DNA of 60,000 bases. Source: Bugula neritina (taxonomy: Eukaryota > Bryozoa > Gymnolaemata > Cheilostomatida > Bugulidae). The first letter of the stretch is position 1, and the number at the start of each line of letters is the position of its first letter. The stretch is taken from NCBI GenBank assembly GCA_964035545.1, contig OZ037768.1, positions 3,029,501 to 3,089,500 on the forward strand, read 5' to 3'. Made by a program: the position numbers and the translations under genes. The notes beneath the pieces are model-generated. The model was given only the letters and a program-made list of their open reading frames with translations. It was not told the origin of the DNA and searched no databases. This document shows, piece after piece, positions 39,073 through 51,615 of this stretch.

Positions 39073-40263
39073 ATGTCTCATTCCCAAATTCCTTGCTCTT
39101 CTTTTACTCCTCAAACTTCTCAGACCTCCCAGGATGGTTCAGAAGCTCCTCCCATCTCTCAAGCTAATTCAGAGGCCTCCTTAGAGCTACCAACTGATCA
39201 CACAGAAACCTGTAGTATCGCTCGAAACTGGCAGATACCTGCACAGCCTTTTCATTTAACTTCCCATTCAGACACTTCAGCTAAATCATCTGGAACAAGT
39301 CTTGAACAGAGACCAGTTGAATACATATCATCGATTCCAGGGGCAGACAACACACCTCTCTCGTGCATCTTTCAGTCCGCTGACAGCGTACTTAAAGGCA
39401 GCACTTCTGAAGTTCATGAAATGATCTGTCCACCATCGAAAGTCAATGCAGTAAGTTTCTATTTGCTTGTTAGCCATCCATTATCTATCTAATTATGAAC
39501 CAAGAATTATTGTTACAAACTGTAAATTCTCTATTGAAACCATTAAAGTCATAGAATCAAGTTTGTTACTGCACTAAAACCCTGGTTACTTGTTTTGTTA
39601 CATTTGTGCATTCTATGCATGCTTGTAAGATGCAAGTTTGCAGCTGCTATTTCTTATAAGTCCTGTAAGTTTATGTATTGTAATCCGCTGGGAATAATAA
39701 ATACAGGATATGGTGTACGAAGAAGATGACAGCTCTACCAGGCCCAGAGGACAGTGGATCTCTGTTGATGGCTGCTTCTGTGACAACTGCACTTACTGGA
39801 GGCCCCATGACTCCTCTCGTAAAAATGCGGGTAAGAAAAATAGAAACTGAGCTAACAGCTTCATGAGAATTTAAAGCAAATCTAATTATGTTTGAGCAAC
39901 CAACCATAATTACATAATTTAAATTTAAGGAGACTGGCATTTGGCTAGCCTATTTCCAAATTAGTTAGAAATAAATATATAATATTACTTTTTCAAGGAA
40001 GTAATTTGTAGCTTTTATTTATAGCAAGAGAAGGTCTACTTCCTACGGACCATGAGAGCAGAGAAAACCTTAGAAAAATAAAGATGGCGTCTTCGGAGAA
40101 AGTCTGGGAAGAATGGAGTTGGATGCGAAGAGAAGCTGTGAAAGATGCTATAACTGTGGGAGGTGTGATTGCTGCGGGATATCTTATAGTCACGAAAAGA
40201 CAGGAAATTGAAAGCATGGTGAAGGAAGGATTAAGTGCCACTGCAAAGTGGTTCTTTGGATGA
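39073..40263 (+). CDS. Unidentified 246-aa protein with C-terminal hydrophobic helix
   Basis: Exons 39073-39450, 39707-39830 and 40025-40263 (741 nt, phases 0 and 1) have GT-AG borders. Residues 1-126 are Ser/Thr/Gln/Pro-rich with repeated TSQ and SQ pairs. Residues 127-167 contain a cysteine cluster, CFCDNCTYW, preceded by RGQWISVDG. The last exon has a basic/aromatic stretch (KVWEEWSWMRREAVKD), a hydrophobic segment (AITVGGVIAAGYLIV, about residues 206-220) and an amphipathic end. This suggests a C-terminally membrane-anchored protein facing the cytosol. I recognise no family. The short third exon also has a second open frame, but only the chosen frame continues from exon 1. AATAAA at 40286 gives a very short 3' UTR. 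Confidence 0.65.
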
Positions 40264-41861
40264 AACTGTTACTCTAAATTATCTAAATAAACTCAGTACG
40301 AGTTGTCAAACTGAGCGCAGCTTGAGCCACTGAGAAGTCAGTTTGAGTCGCTGAAAAGAAGTCAGTTTGGGTTGTTGAACCGGACTCCGGGTCAAGTTGT
40401 GGAGATGTACTCAGTACTATTATCAGTCTGACTGATAATAATTATAGTCCAATGGCCGCGGAATGGTCACTGATTAAAGCACTGAGCACATGCTAGCATT
40501 GATCCAGGCATCTGTGCATGGTTAGTGGCATGTGAAGGCTTATAGGATACTTGTTACAGTCAAGAGCCCGAAGCACACTTTAGTGCTTGTACCTTAGTAA
40601 CTTCATCACAAAGTTTGGTTTGTGATGAACTGTTTGGAAACACCAAATAGATGTTAAGATAAAAATGGAAAGACTGATTCTTGAACATTTGCCAATTGTG
40701 GAGTACATGCATTAATGTGATTCATCATACATGAAATATTGAATTTTAGAGTTCATGTAATCCATTGTTGTTTTACAACTATGTAAATACGTTTGATTTA
40801 AATTCAGTTATTTTGTTGTTCATTCAATTTGTTGTAATATATAATTATAAAAAAAAGCTTTAGTATACTGTTATTCTGTATAATATAGCATAGTATATGT
40901 AGAACATCAAGTTATTTAATATTTTTACATATAGCACATATATAAGCTATCAGTGCACTTTCGATATAACTCATGAAAATATATTCAATATTCACAAAAG
41001 CAGTGAAACTCTTAGGAAAAGTTCCTACCACAGTATAAATTATCAAAATCTGTGGACAGCAGCTGTTTCAGGGATATAAGTATAATGAAATATGTAAAGC
41101 TCTTCAAAAACTTTTCATTTAGCTTTTTAAGCCAATTTTTTGCAGACAAGCTGTGCCTACAGTATAGTCCTGTTATCAAATACAGTTAAGTTATATTATA
41201 GCAAAGTAGGTATAGCTTCTCTTAATATTTAAAATTTTCTTTAATATAAAATGTGCTGTAATTTATTCCATTGTGTTTTTGCACTTGCCACAGAATAATA
41301 TTATTTGTTTTGAAACTTCATTTTATGTTTTCATGTAACAGTATATTATTATAGTTTGCATATTTGCATATTATTTTATTGTTGTTGAATAGTTTCATTA
41401 TTGCATTCCGTCTTTCCAGTGCGGTGTAAAGATGTAAAGTAGTGTGACAGTTTAGTGTATAAAACTACCGTTCATGTACGCTCAGTGTGAGAAGCAAGTA
41501 CAATGACACACGAGTGAAGATTCAAAATAAACCTCAGTCCAGCTCACTGTGAAATCTATAAAATCATTTTATTATAATGTTTTATCTGTAATCATGTGAA
41601 TTACAAAGCCACTCAAGAAAACTTAAATTCCATCCATAGATATTGCCAAATTGAACATAGAGTTACCTACTCAACATTTGATAAGATAATTCTCAATCTG
41701 AAGTTTTTCTAATTTATAAATTTACTTGTTGAAAGATTACATGAGAGCATATTTGGATAGTGACTCTATAATTGCGCGTATCACTTTAAAACACTTAAAA
41801 AACTCTAGTGTATTGATATTTAACAATAAGGAAGATTTTTATTCATCATCGCTGGTTACTG

Positions 41862-42349
41862 CAGGATTGTGATCAACTACATACGAATGTAATTAACTGC
41901 AATTACATTTACATGAAAATTTGTCAATTACTATTACAATTATAATTACAGTTAAAAATTAATGTAATCAATTACAATTAAAATTGCTTTTGTTCATACA
42001 AGAATAAATAGAGGTTATACAATCTTACTTCTGGGGTCCAACTACCAGGTGCAATTTTGAGAGTGAAGAACCTCTTTTGTTTTCAATAGTGATACTATAC
42101 TACATTGACTTAATCTGAACTTGTTATTTAACAGTAGGAATGGTAGGAAAAGCATAAAATTTTTAAGATTTAAAAATTTGAAGTAAGCGACATGTAATTA
42201 TAAAGTAATTGTAAAAATATATTACATTAGATATGTAATTAATTACAATTACATTCTTATACATAAATTACAAATTACATTCAATTACTTGAAAAAATGT
42301 AATTAATTACAACTAATTACAATTACAAATTACAATTACCCCAACCCTG
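41862..42349. mobile_element. Non-autonomous hAT-like element, 488 bp
   Basis: The left end is CAGGATTGTGATC. The right end in reverse complement is CAGGGTTGGGGTAAT, so these are imperfect terminal inverted repeats. Flanks show ctggttac at 41852-41859 and ctggttag at 42350-42357, a near-perfect 8-bp duplication (offset by 2 bp on the left). The interior is rich in taattacaattac words, as in many hAT MITEs. No transposase is present. Confidence 0.5.
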
Positions 42350-43285
42350 CTGGTTAGCAATCAATAAGTTTAAATGCTGCTAAAAATGCTTTGGTAGAAA
42401 ACTTCTCTATTTAATACATACTGTATATAGGACATTCTAGTAATATTTTTATTGATATTACTTTCTGTTTGCTGAAGTCATTCATATAATATTATGCGGC
42501 AATATTTGTAGCCTAAGGAGTTATCTGTTCATGGAGCCAATGACTGCCATTTGATAGATACCAAACTAATATTTTGCTAGAAACGAAAGCAAAGTAAAGC
42601 TGTTTATCGTTGCACATGATGTATAGAAAGAGCCAACTACTTTGTGTCAGTATGCCTAAGGGGAGGTAATTCCAAACATCATCAAAGCATATTCAGTGTT
42701 TACACATATATATTTATCGGTAAATATATTTATACAAGCTTGGTTATAAGTAGGCTATGACTACAAAAAGCATTTTATTTCAAGTCTGGTGATAATTGAA
42801 AAAATTGAAAATTGAAAAACTTATTTTATTTCCCTTAAGAATTATAAGAATATTTTGCTGAAACTATGACCTTTATTTGGTAGGCTACAGTACGTATAGA
42901 TATGAATCTGCATAGTTAATAAAGACTCATAAGGAACAATGCTTTGGTAATAAAGGTGCACTGAAGTAGAATGTGTGTAAACAGAAATGAGTGGAAAACT
43001 CCAACTAGACATTAGCCTACTTTGAGTTTAGTAATCAAAATGTTTCTCGCAGTTTTGTCTACTCTTTGATATGTATACATCAGATAATATTAGTCACAGT
43101 GCAGTTTAGCTGAAGAGGCTTCAGTAGTTTTCTTTAAGAAGCTAATTTGCTGCCCTGAGTCTTGATATGCCTTCAGGATAGACTTATGAAAATTACTCTC
43201 TCCATGTATTTTACCCTCTTCATGTCAGATACATTGGAGAGTTACGTACTTAAGGATTAATTAGGTATAAACAGAAAATGTAGAC

Positions 43286-43678
43286 TATATACATACTGAC
43301 TATATACATACTGACTATATACATACTGACTATATACATACTGACTATATACATACTGACTATATACATACTGACTATATACATACTGACTATATACATA
43401 CTGATTATATACATACTGACTATATACATACTGACTATATACATACTGACTATATACATACTAACTATATACATACTGATTATATACATACTGACTATAT
43501 ACATACTGACTATATACATACTGACTATATACATACTAACTATATACATACTAACTATATACATACTGACTATATACATACTGATTATATACATGCTGAC
43601 TATATACATACTGACTATATACATACTGACTATATACATACTGATTATATACATGCTGACTGTGTACATACTGACTGT
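43286..43678 (+). repeat. About 26 copies of a 15-bp minisatellite
   Basis: The unit is actatatacatactg, with occasional gatt, taac and catgc variants. Because the unit is a multiple of three, it stays open on the minus strand; it is not a gene. Confidence 0.95.
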
Positions 43679-44000
43679 GTAAGCATTCAGCATGCAAAAA
43701 AATAATCAATATTAATGTTAATTAACTTTTTCACACTTTTGAAGTTTTAATGTTTAAAAAAACATGCTCCTTAGTCCAAACCTCTCTGCGTGTTTCAATA
43801 TGCAGGTAATGTTAAATACAAAATTATATATAGAAATTATAAAAGGTGTGTCATTCACCATAATTCTGTGTCCAAAAAAATTATTTCATAATTGTTTTGC
43901 ATGTCATAATCAGTCTTCTCTTGCTATAATAATATTATAAACTCTATTGCACTGATAACATCAAAGCTCCTGTATAATGCGTTGTCTACTCCATGATCTC

Positions 44001-44013
44001 GTTGCCTGGCAAC
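44001..44013. promoter_or_regulatory. Perfect RFX X-box motif
   Basis: GTTGCCTGGCAAC is a perfect palindromic match to GTNRCC-N-RGYAAC. It lies about 640 bp upstream of the next gene's start codon, with a reverse CCAAT box (ccattgg) at 44031-44037. RFX factors bind such sites in promoters of ciliary and other genes. Its placement suggests a promoter near 44.0 kb. Confidence 0.55.
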
Positions 44014-44655
44014 ACACCTAACCGTGGTGACCATTGGAGTTGCGGTTTCATGCCAAATGTTCAGCTTAAATAATTACACTTACTAGAAAAGTCTTCTTGC
44101 ATTTCAAAAAGGTGATTTATTTTAATTAAATTTTAAGGTATTATTTGACCAGCCTACATTTTCGGCATATAACAGTGTTACATACAATGCACACACAATT
44201 ATACTCCAATGCCCACATTACTTTAGCAATTTATCAAATGTTAAACAACAGGACTGGCCTGCATGGGTATTGGAGCATCTTCAACAGCTGTTGTCATGTG
44301 ATAATAACTTGTATCAGTAGCAATTTATGTAATGTGTTCAAAAGGGTTTTGTGTACAAGTATTTTTCATGAAATATCTATTCATTACATTCATAGTAAAG
44401 GAGGTAATCAGACATACACAAACCTTTCATTGATAGTCTATTTATTAACAATGAAACAATGCAACTCGTCAATGGCTGAGTGTGACTATAGCACGTAAGT
44501 TGTAAAGGCTGCAATGTGACATTTACTGTGTGGATACCAAATCTTATATACTATGCTAAATGACTTCAGACGGCAAAGACTTCTATGTTTGCTCAGTCTA
44601 GTAGAACTCGAAAGATTTTCAAAATCTGCAGTAAGATTCTGATGAGAAGAGTTGA

Positions 44656-47600
44656 ATGAAAAACATGGCAAACAGTCGAGAATTCTCAACCAGAAGAATG
44701 TTTGAAAGACTGACTAGCGAAGACTGTGATTTTTGGTACACAGAGGAGCGGCCTAGACGACCCCTCCTCTATGACAGTAAAGGGGGTTCAGATCGCCGGG
44801 CTAGAAGACGAACAGACACGGACATTCGTTATTTAACTGATATTCTGACAGCAGAAGAGCAAGTTTCTCACTCATCAGACGCTGCCAACAGTGAAACCAG
44901 AAACAATTTCTCTCTCTCAAGAGAAAAATATTCTGACTCTTCGCCTCAAACAAAAGTTAGTCGAAGAAAAAATACTTCCCAATTCTCTAGACAACGGCGA
45001 CAAACCGTTTCGGTTGACGGAATTTATTTTGCCAAGCGAGTAATGAGTGTAGAGGATAATGGGGTTAGTAACTTGCAAGTGGCTGAGAGTGAATATATGT
45101 CTGATGGTGATGAGTTTTTTCTTGCAACTGATTTTGACACTCCCTTGCCGAAGCTAATGTACACACAAAGTGTGGACTACTTGGATAGTCTAATAAGAAG
45201 GGAACAGCATTTGCATCTCGACTCAACTCGAAGGTAACTTCACTATAAGTACTTCCTAACTTGGTGGGCTTTTAGTGGTGCCTGTGTGAAGTAGTAATTG
45301 AGATTGTCTGAGGTTGCAAATTGAAAGGCTAATATTTGAAATGAAACCTCAATTTTGTATCTTATTATTTAGATTTTAGTACATAAGTGAAACATGCATT
45401 TGTTATTCTCTGCTGCATACAACCTCACTACATAATTAGCCAGCTAAATGGGTGCTTCAGTGTCACAGGAATAAACATCGTCAAGCAACAGCGTTGTACA
45501 CAAAATTTACATGTAACACGGCATAGAATCTCATGCACACTCTATGCAAAGGCTTTGCAGGTTTATAGGATTAATTACTACAGCTTCAACTTCTTGTGTA
45601 ACACATAGATTTGATTTGTGGGCCTAATTATTCGCTACGACTTCTAAAACTTCTAGCTGCAAACCAAATGTGTAAAGCCCGTTAGACTTTATACTTCTAG
45701 AAATTTCTATCTACGATATACCTTCTCTTACTTTACATCATGGGAACAAAAGCTTATGCTATATTAGTATATAATACTTGTTACCAATAGCATTGGTAAA
45801 TTAGCCATTTGACAGCAATGTATCTTTTTCAATTGTCTTAAAATGTTTTGATATATCAATGTTTATATTGAGCTTTTGCTATTATATCTACCAGTTCTAT
45901 TATAATACTAATGTTACGTACAACTTATATCTAGTACATAAATGATTGCCAGGACATTACATGGCATAGTATTTTATTAAATTAGTTCTTCCAGAGCCAT
46001 TTAATCAGGCATTAGACATTATGCTGGTATTTTAGATATAATGTGAGTTTTTTCTCTTATAATACTATCCAGCCACACAAGTTGGATTACAGCTTATTAT
46101 ATGTACTCATTACAAAGGCTTCTTTATGCTCCTAACTATTTCCCAATTTTGCTGTCCATGCAAAGATGACATACTGGATATTTTTATTGGGATAACTACC
46201 TCCTCTACACTGTATATATTTATTCAGTATTTTGAGTTTTTCTCGTACTTGATGGGTTTAAAAGCCAGGTTTTCAACAAAGTTTGGGTTTTATCAAATAG
46301 TGCAACACCAAAATTTGTTCTAATTTCGAATTAAAAACTTAAATTTCATCATAAAATCAAAGCCACTTATTAACAACCTATAAACTCATGCAAGTTTATA
46401 GTCACTATCCCTATGAGAACCCCTGATAGAAAGGATTTTTTAAAGCAGGCTAAGGACTTATTCATTTGTGGCACTGGAGCAATTGTGACTGGATGCTCTT
46501 CCTACCATCAGCTTAATGGCCTTTGCTGGGGTTCGAACCCATGACTTTGTTTACTAAGCCAGCGCTCTAACCCCTAGACCACGGCTGCTCCCTTACAACC
46601 TATGCTGAGTTAAATTAGCTTTTGGCCACGCACTTGATTATAATAATCATTTAGCCACTATGTGCCTGCTGTAAACTCTAGTATACAAAGTAATGGGTCA
46701 CTGAAATCATTTTATAATATTTGAGTCATGCTTCTAAAAGTAATAGTAATCTGTAGATGTCTGTCAGAGTACGATATTCAGGACATGGCAGTTGACGCTG
46801 AAGATTATGCTTCGACTTTGTTGGAGAAAGATGTCAGCCAGATCGCTACTTCCTCTTCTCTAATTGACCTATCAGCTGAAAACTTGTCCTCATTCTATTT
46901 CGATGACGACGTTGAATCGCTCCCCTCTGAGTCACCAGAGGGTGAGTCATGGGATGGAGATATGTGCCCTTCACCTCTTGACCTTTTATACAACGACCTT
47001 GACCAGTGGACACCATCACATGACCCTGATGTCATACACAGGTAGACCTCAGCTCTAAGGAACTAATTGTGCAATAGAAAAGTCAATTGTTTTAAAAATA
47101 AATTTTGGTTTTAGTTAGCGTCTGCTGATTCCTAAAATGTAATCTGTCTGTAAAATAAAGCAGCCGCTCTGAGCCTAAACATCAAACCACAAATTGGGAG
47201 CTTTAACCAAGTAGCATTCCTATGTAATAGGAGCCAATCTATATAGATCAGTTGATTTTTCGGAGGGCAAACAATTAATCATTATAATGCATACTACAAA
47301 GTCAGTGGAGATGAAATGTACAAAATTAAATTATATAAACTAGTAAATGACTTACTAATTTGAAGAATGCTTTTGTTAAAAGCCAGCCATGTGTAGTTTT
47401 TTAGAAACAAGCAATTGTGTTTGACTCAATGTGTGACTACTTAGCCATTATGTCTCTGCAGCAAAGTAGATCATGTGACAACGTGCAATGTGTATTCACC
47501 GCCAAACTACCCATAAATCTCTATTTCGTATACCTTAATTATCAACATATACCTTAATTATGAACATACACCTTAATTATCAACATACACTTTAATTATC

Positions 47601-49543
47601 AACACTTGTTCTTTTGCTAAGTTTCTAAAACTTCTTTTCATAACTAAATCATGTTTTTACGCAATAATTTAAAATTCTAAACTGATACTGCATCTATGTG
47701 CTCATTTTTGGTGGCAGTGCTAGGGAAGCCCGGGAATTCACGCATCAAGCAGTTTTCCCTTCCAACTCTTACAGAAGCAAGTCGGAGCCATTTCTCTTAG
47801 ACAAGAGGAAGTCGCTGTCGCAGTCAATGCTCGCTGACTCTCTTGATATGGATGACATTGAGTGCCACCAGTCATTCAGACAGAAAATAAGAGCAGCTCT
47901 TGGGTTAGAGCAAGTTGATCATTCAAAAAAAGTATGGGAAGGCAACTCCAGCTCTAACTCTGCAGGTGATAAGTTATTCTAAGTGAAATCTGCGGCTAGG
48001 TTTATTTGCTGTGTATTTCACTTACTATACTAATCTTTCTAATGATACATTGCATAAGATATATTGGACACACATTTCAGATTATCTTGAATAGCTGGTG
48101 CAAAAATTGTAACTTTCAGCTAGTGTGAAATATAAGAAAATCAGTTTTCATAAAATTTAGTACCAGTTTAAAGTTTATACCTGTACATGTAGTACTATAT
48201 ATATTGTTTCCTATTTAATACAATTTACAAAAATTCAGCATCCATACTAAATATCAATAGTGAGAATTTGATTAAAAAAATTGCTTATATGTTGCTTGTT
48301 TTTCAGACTATCTGTAAGTGTAAATAATTAACTACTAAACCGCATCAAGTACCACAAGTTTGTTACACTGTCGCAAAAACCGTTGTTTCCTCTGCTAATT
48401 CCGCAGAAAGTGAAAAAAACCTCTTACTGCATCATTTTGGACTGCAAGTGCAACTTTTATCATTCTGTCATAGGCTTTGTTACATTGATATATTATATTG
48501 TAACCATAATTAAATAAAAATTCTTTTGACAATAATATATTGCTCCATCTCTTTATATTATAAAATAAAAGTTCTAACTCTAAAAATTTTAAAAACTAAA
48601 TATATTTGCTCTTTATTCAGTTACATGATATAGTTCAGAGTTATCATCCCACTAACTCTACATGATGGTTAGGAGGAGACAACTTCTAATAATGCAAGAT
48701 TATTTTTCAGATACAAGTCTGAGTTTTTGCGCTCCACACAGAAAGACTAACGAGCCTCTACACAGCAGATTGAGGCGAGTTCTTTCATCAGTCAGTATAG
48801 AAGAGGATCCACCTTGTGACATCAGATCACTTCCTGTTGCAGCTGGACATAAGAAAGACAGAGAGAGAACCAAATCTGTGCCGGCTAAAGTAGATGAATT
48901 TGTAAACTCGTACAAAGAGCTTTACTATGAGAGGTCAAAAAGTGCTGAATTGTTGAATCATCACCAGTCTCAGTCGGCCTTCAAAATATATCATGATGAC
49001 CTTGACTCAGTAGCAGAGTCTGAGGCTATGCAGTTTAGTGGGGAGGAGAGATTCATTGATTCACCCCTAGTCGTTGACTATCAGTTGGGGCTACGAACTA
49101 GTCCCCCCACATCTTCACAATCCTACACATCAGCTGTTAGTCCTATAGCCATGTCTGCACATACTGCTGCCAATAGCCAAGCTCTACATCAATCCAATCA
49201 TTGTGATGGAAAAGCCGAGTCTATTTTTCCGGAAACTCTTGGTGTTAGTGAGCCGTTGACACCAGTTCAAATTGATAAAACCTTAGGTTTTTGGAATGAC
49301 GATATTATAGAAAGGCACAAAGAAGCCGTGGCTACTTGTAAGACTGATAGACTGAGAACTGAGAGCTGTGATGAAGAAGTGAGAAAGGCATTGTTTCATC
49401 CCAGCGCATACAATGTAGTCCGAGCTGAGCCAGTGGTACTGAGCACACCAGTGCAAGACAGGAGTAGTGTAGTCCACGCAACTCCCGTGATGATAGGAAC
49501 TCCCACAATGCAATTGACCCCTGCTAGCGCCACTGGAAGCACT
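44656..49543 (+). CDS. Large Ser-rich, low-complexity protein, first four coding exons (648+ aa)
   Basis: Exons 44656-45233, 46757-47041, 47718-47965 and 48711-49543 join in frame (1944 nt; junction phases 2, 2, 1) with good GT-AG signals. The ATG in ATGAAAAACATGG opens the frame; a second ATG three codons on has a better context. The protein is acidic and Ser-rich, with dibasic and phosphosite-like motifs (RSKSEPF, RTKSVP, RSKSAEL). There is a possible short helical segment, FRQKIRAALGLEQ, and a Thr-Pro-rich end (STPVQD, ATPVMIGTPTMQLTP). No catalytic domain or membrane segment is visible; it looks like an intrinsically disordered scaffold. Exon 4 ends in phase 0 at a GTAAGT donor and no stop follows it, so the gene continues. 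Its next exon may be at 57413. Confidence 0.65.
46405..46594 (-). repeat. tRNA-derived SINE
   Basis: The minus strand begins gggagcagccgtggtctagg, then ttagagcgctgg (A-box region) and gggttcgaacccc (B box, 46528-46540). It continues into a non-tRNA tail (ggtaggaagagcatccagtc...gagaacccc...). The head folds only roughly like a tRNA, and the 3' acceptor end is replaced by the tail. It lies in the first intron of the Ser-rich gene, antisense to it. Confidence 0.75.
47533..47603 (+). repeat. Short tandem repeat of a 20-21-bp unit
   Basis: About four imperfect copies of aattatcaacatacacctt in the intron before the exon at 47718. Confidence 0.8.
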
Positions 49544-51615
49544 GTAAGTCCTAAATTCTTTAGCAGCCTGAGTTCTTTAATTTTGTTAATAAATTTTGAT
49601 TTGGAGCTCGAATTGAACTTCTCACGAGAAAATAACTTCTTTTGCTACATTTCTAATCTAGAACAAGGGTATTTCTCAGTTTTTCCAATACTGCACCTAC
49701 CACATAGAAATACTACATATTTAACTCTTAGCTAACACCAGCACTGCACAAATATGGAATCCTCCTCCTAAACATGGAGCAATGTTTGTGGTTGTCTTCA
49801 CCTCTAGAAGTGTCACACAGTCATAATATTATAGTACTACTATATGCAATCACTATGCCCGTCTTATCTCCAATGTCAGAGAAACTACTAGAATACAATT
49901 AGGATAATACTGTGGATGTAGTAGCTGTAAGTGGCCTTCATCTGTAATATTGTTTAAAGATTATTTCTTTATAATAGAACTTAATTCAACAAATTCCTGT
50001 CATGAAGGTACTAAGGTATCAGATATACCTATAGAGTAGTCACAATCTCATTCAATAGAAAGTGATTATACTTTAAGAAAGGCTATACGTTATAACATCA
50101 TATATATCATATTGTAGTCTGCACTGCTTATTGGTCTCTTGGTAGTGTTGATCAAAATGTTGACACATATACATTGACACTTATACACTACCATGCTGAC
50201 ACTTATACACTACCATGCTGACACTTATAAACTACCATGTTGATACTTATAAATTACCATGTTCACTGTTATACACTACCATGTTGACACATACACACCA
50301 CCATGTTGACTGTTAGACACTACCATGCTGACACCTAAACACTACAATGCTGACACTTATACATTACCATATTGCCACTCATACACCATACACTGACATT
50401 TATACATTGTATGCTGACACATATGCACTGGCATTTATAAACTATATGCTGACACATATGCACTGTATTGCATAGTATAGTTGTAATGACTGGTTAACCT
50501 GTAAGAACAATAATATAATACTAGAGATAAAATATCTAATTATAAATGTAGGTAGATTATTGTTTTTAATTGACCTGCAATTAAATGTGGCATAAGCTAG
50601 TCTACCAGATGTTAAATTGTCTGCTGCAGAGAGAATTGTGTTGATTGAGCTATAGTTAACATGTCGTAGTATTCAGATTAGATTTTGAGTCCTATTAGCT
50701 GCTCCTACCAACTAGCATAATTCTAGAACCATCTTAAGAGCTCTGGCTATTCTAACTTCAATTTTTTCTATAAATAGTTTTACCTGTATACAGGTATAAT
50801 AATTAAAACATAATATGCTATCATGCTTCAGAATCAAATAAATTGTGTTCAAGGTTTTGAATGCAATAAAACTATTACATGCTGTAGTATAACAGTGGTA
50901 CATGTTTGATATATCGTGTTGATAAAGCATATATGATATTTTTGTTTATATTGTTGGGTGTAAACATGAGCGATCAGTGAACCTTAGCTACTATTAATAA
51001 ACAGTTGACACTTCATATCTACTATTCACTGAGTCTTACTAGAATCTATATATTCCATATGACTGTCAGACTAAACATCAACTATAGCTGTTCATATTGC
51101 AACAGCTTTATGCATTTCTCCTGCCAATCTTTACTAAGACTAAAAGCTAAAGGAAATAGAAATATGAAACTTGTTGATGTTGAATCAAATAGATGAATAT
51201 AGGCAGTAATTGTTTAGATAAAGAAATGTATTGCAATTGACCTGCAATCTTTCAGAATCTGTGATCATGCGTAAAAGTGACCCAACAATTCTTAGCATAA
51301 GTTACACAGACTTCATATCATCAACATATTTCAAACATAAAACAAAAGGACTATTCATGGTGTTTTTGCTTTAATTACAATCCAGTTACATATAGTACAT
51401 CAGTGAAGGTCACATATGTGTCAAAATTAATAAAAACAAAAACATGCATTTAGTAATCAGTGTTTACATTTGAATCCAAATATCAGCCTTATCTATAAAA
51501 GAATTAGGATAGTGTCAATCCAAATCATTTAAAGCTAATCTCATGAACTAGCAACTTGCAGTGCAGTTATATCAGAACTTCACAATTATACAGCTTAATT
51601 TATTTAAAATAATAA
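49544..51615 (+). other. Intron or intergenic region with degenerate repeats
   Basis: No clear coding exon. A degenerate 20-22-bp repeat (acacttatacactaccatgctg) covers 50160-50470. A possible mini terminal exon for the Ser-rich gene follows ctgctgcag at 50630 (four codons then TGA), but this is weak. Confidence 0.4.
50160..50470 (+). repeat. Degenerate 20-22-bp tandem repeat
   Basis: About a dozen diverged copies of tgacacttatacactaccatg, with the last ones shortened to tgctgacacatatgcactg. Confidence 0.8.

Larger units (their letters stand above)
40264..44000. other. Long intergenic region without visible genes
   Basis: It holds an AATAAA at 40286, an AATTAC-rich hAT-like element (41862-42349) and a 15-bp minisatellite (43286-43678). 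No spliced coding pattern is apparent on either strand. A TATA-like gtgtataaaac and AATAAA near 41457-41530 look LTR-like, but ends could not be defined. Confidence 0.5.

Noticed and set aside
41440-41560. Another solo LTR (TATA-like gtgtataaaac and AATAAA)
   Set aside because: No TG...CA ends or target duplication could be defined.
43250-43693. Minus-strand frame of repeated SMYIV
   Set aside because: It is a translation of the 15-bp minisatellite; no splice or start context.
46523-46594. Functional tRNA gene
   Set aside because: A and B boxes are present, but the acceptor stem is not closed and the sequence runs into a SINE tail.
48662-49735. A single-exon gene of 357 codons
   Set aside because: Upstream of 48711 and downstream of 49543 the frame crosses clear acceptor and donor signals; the tail after 49543 is intron-like.
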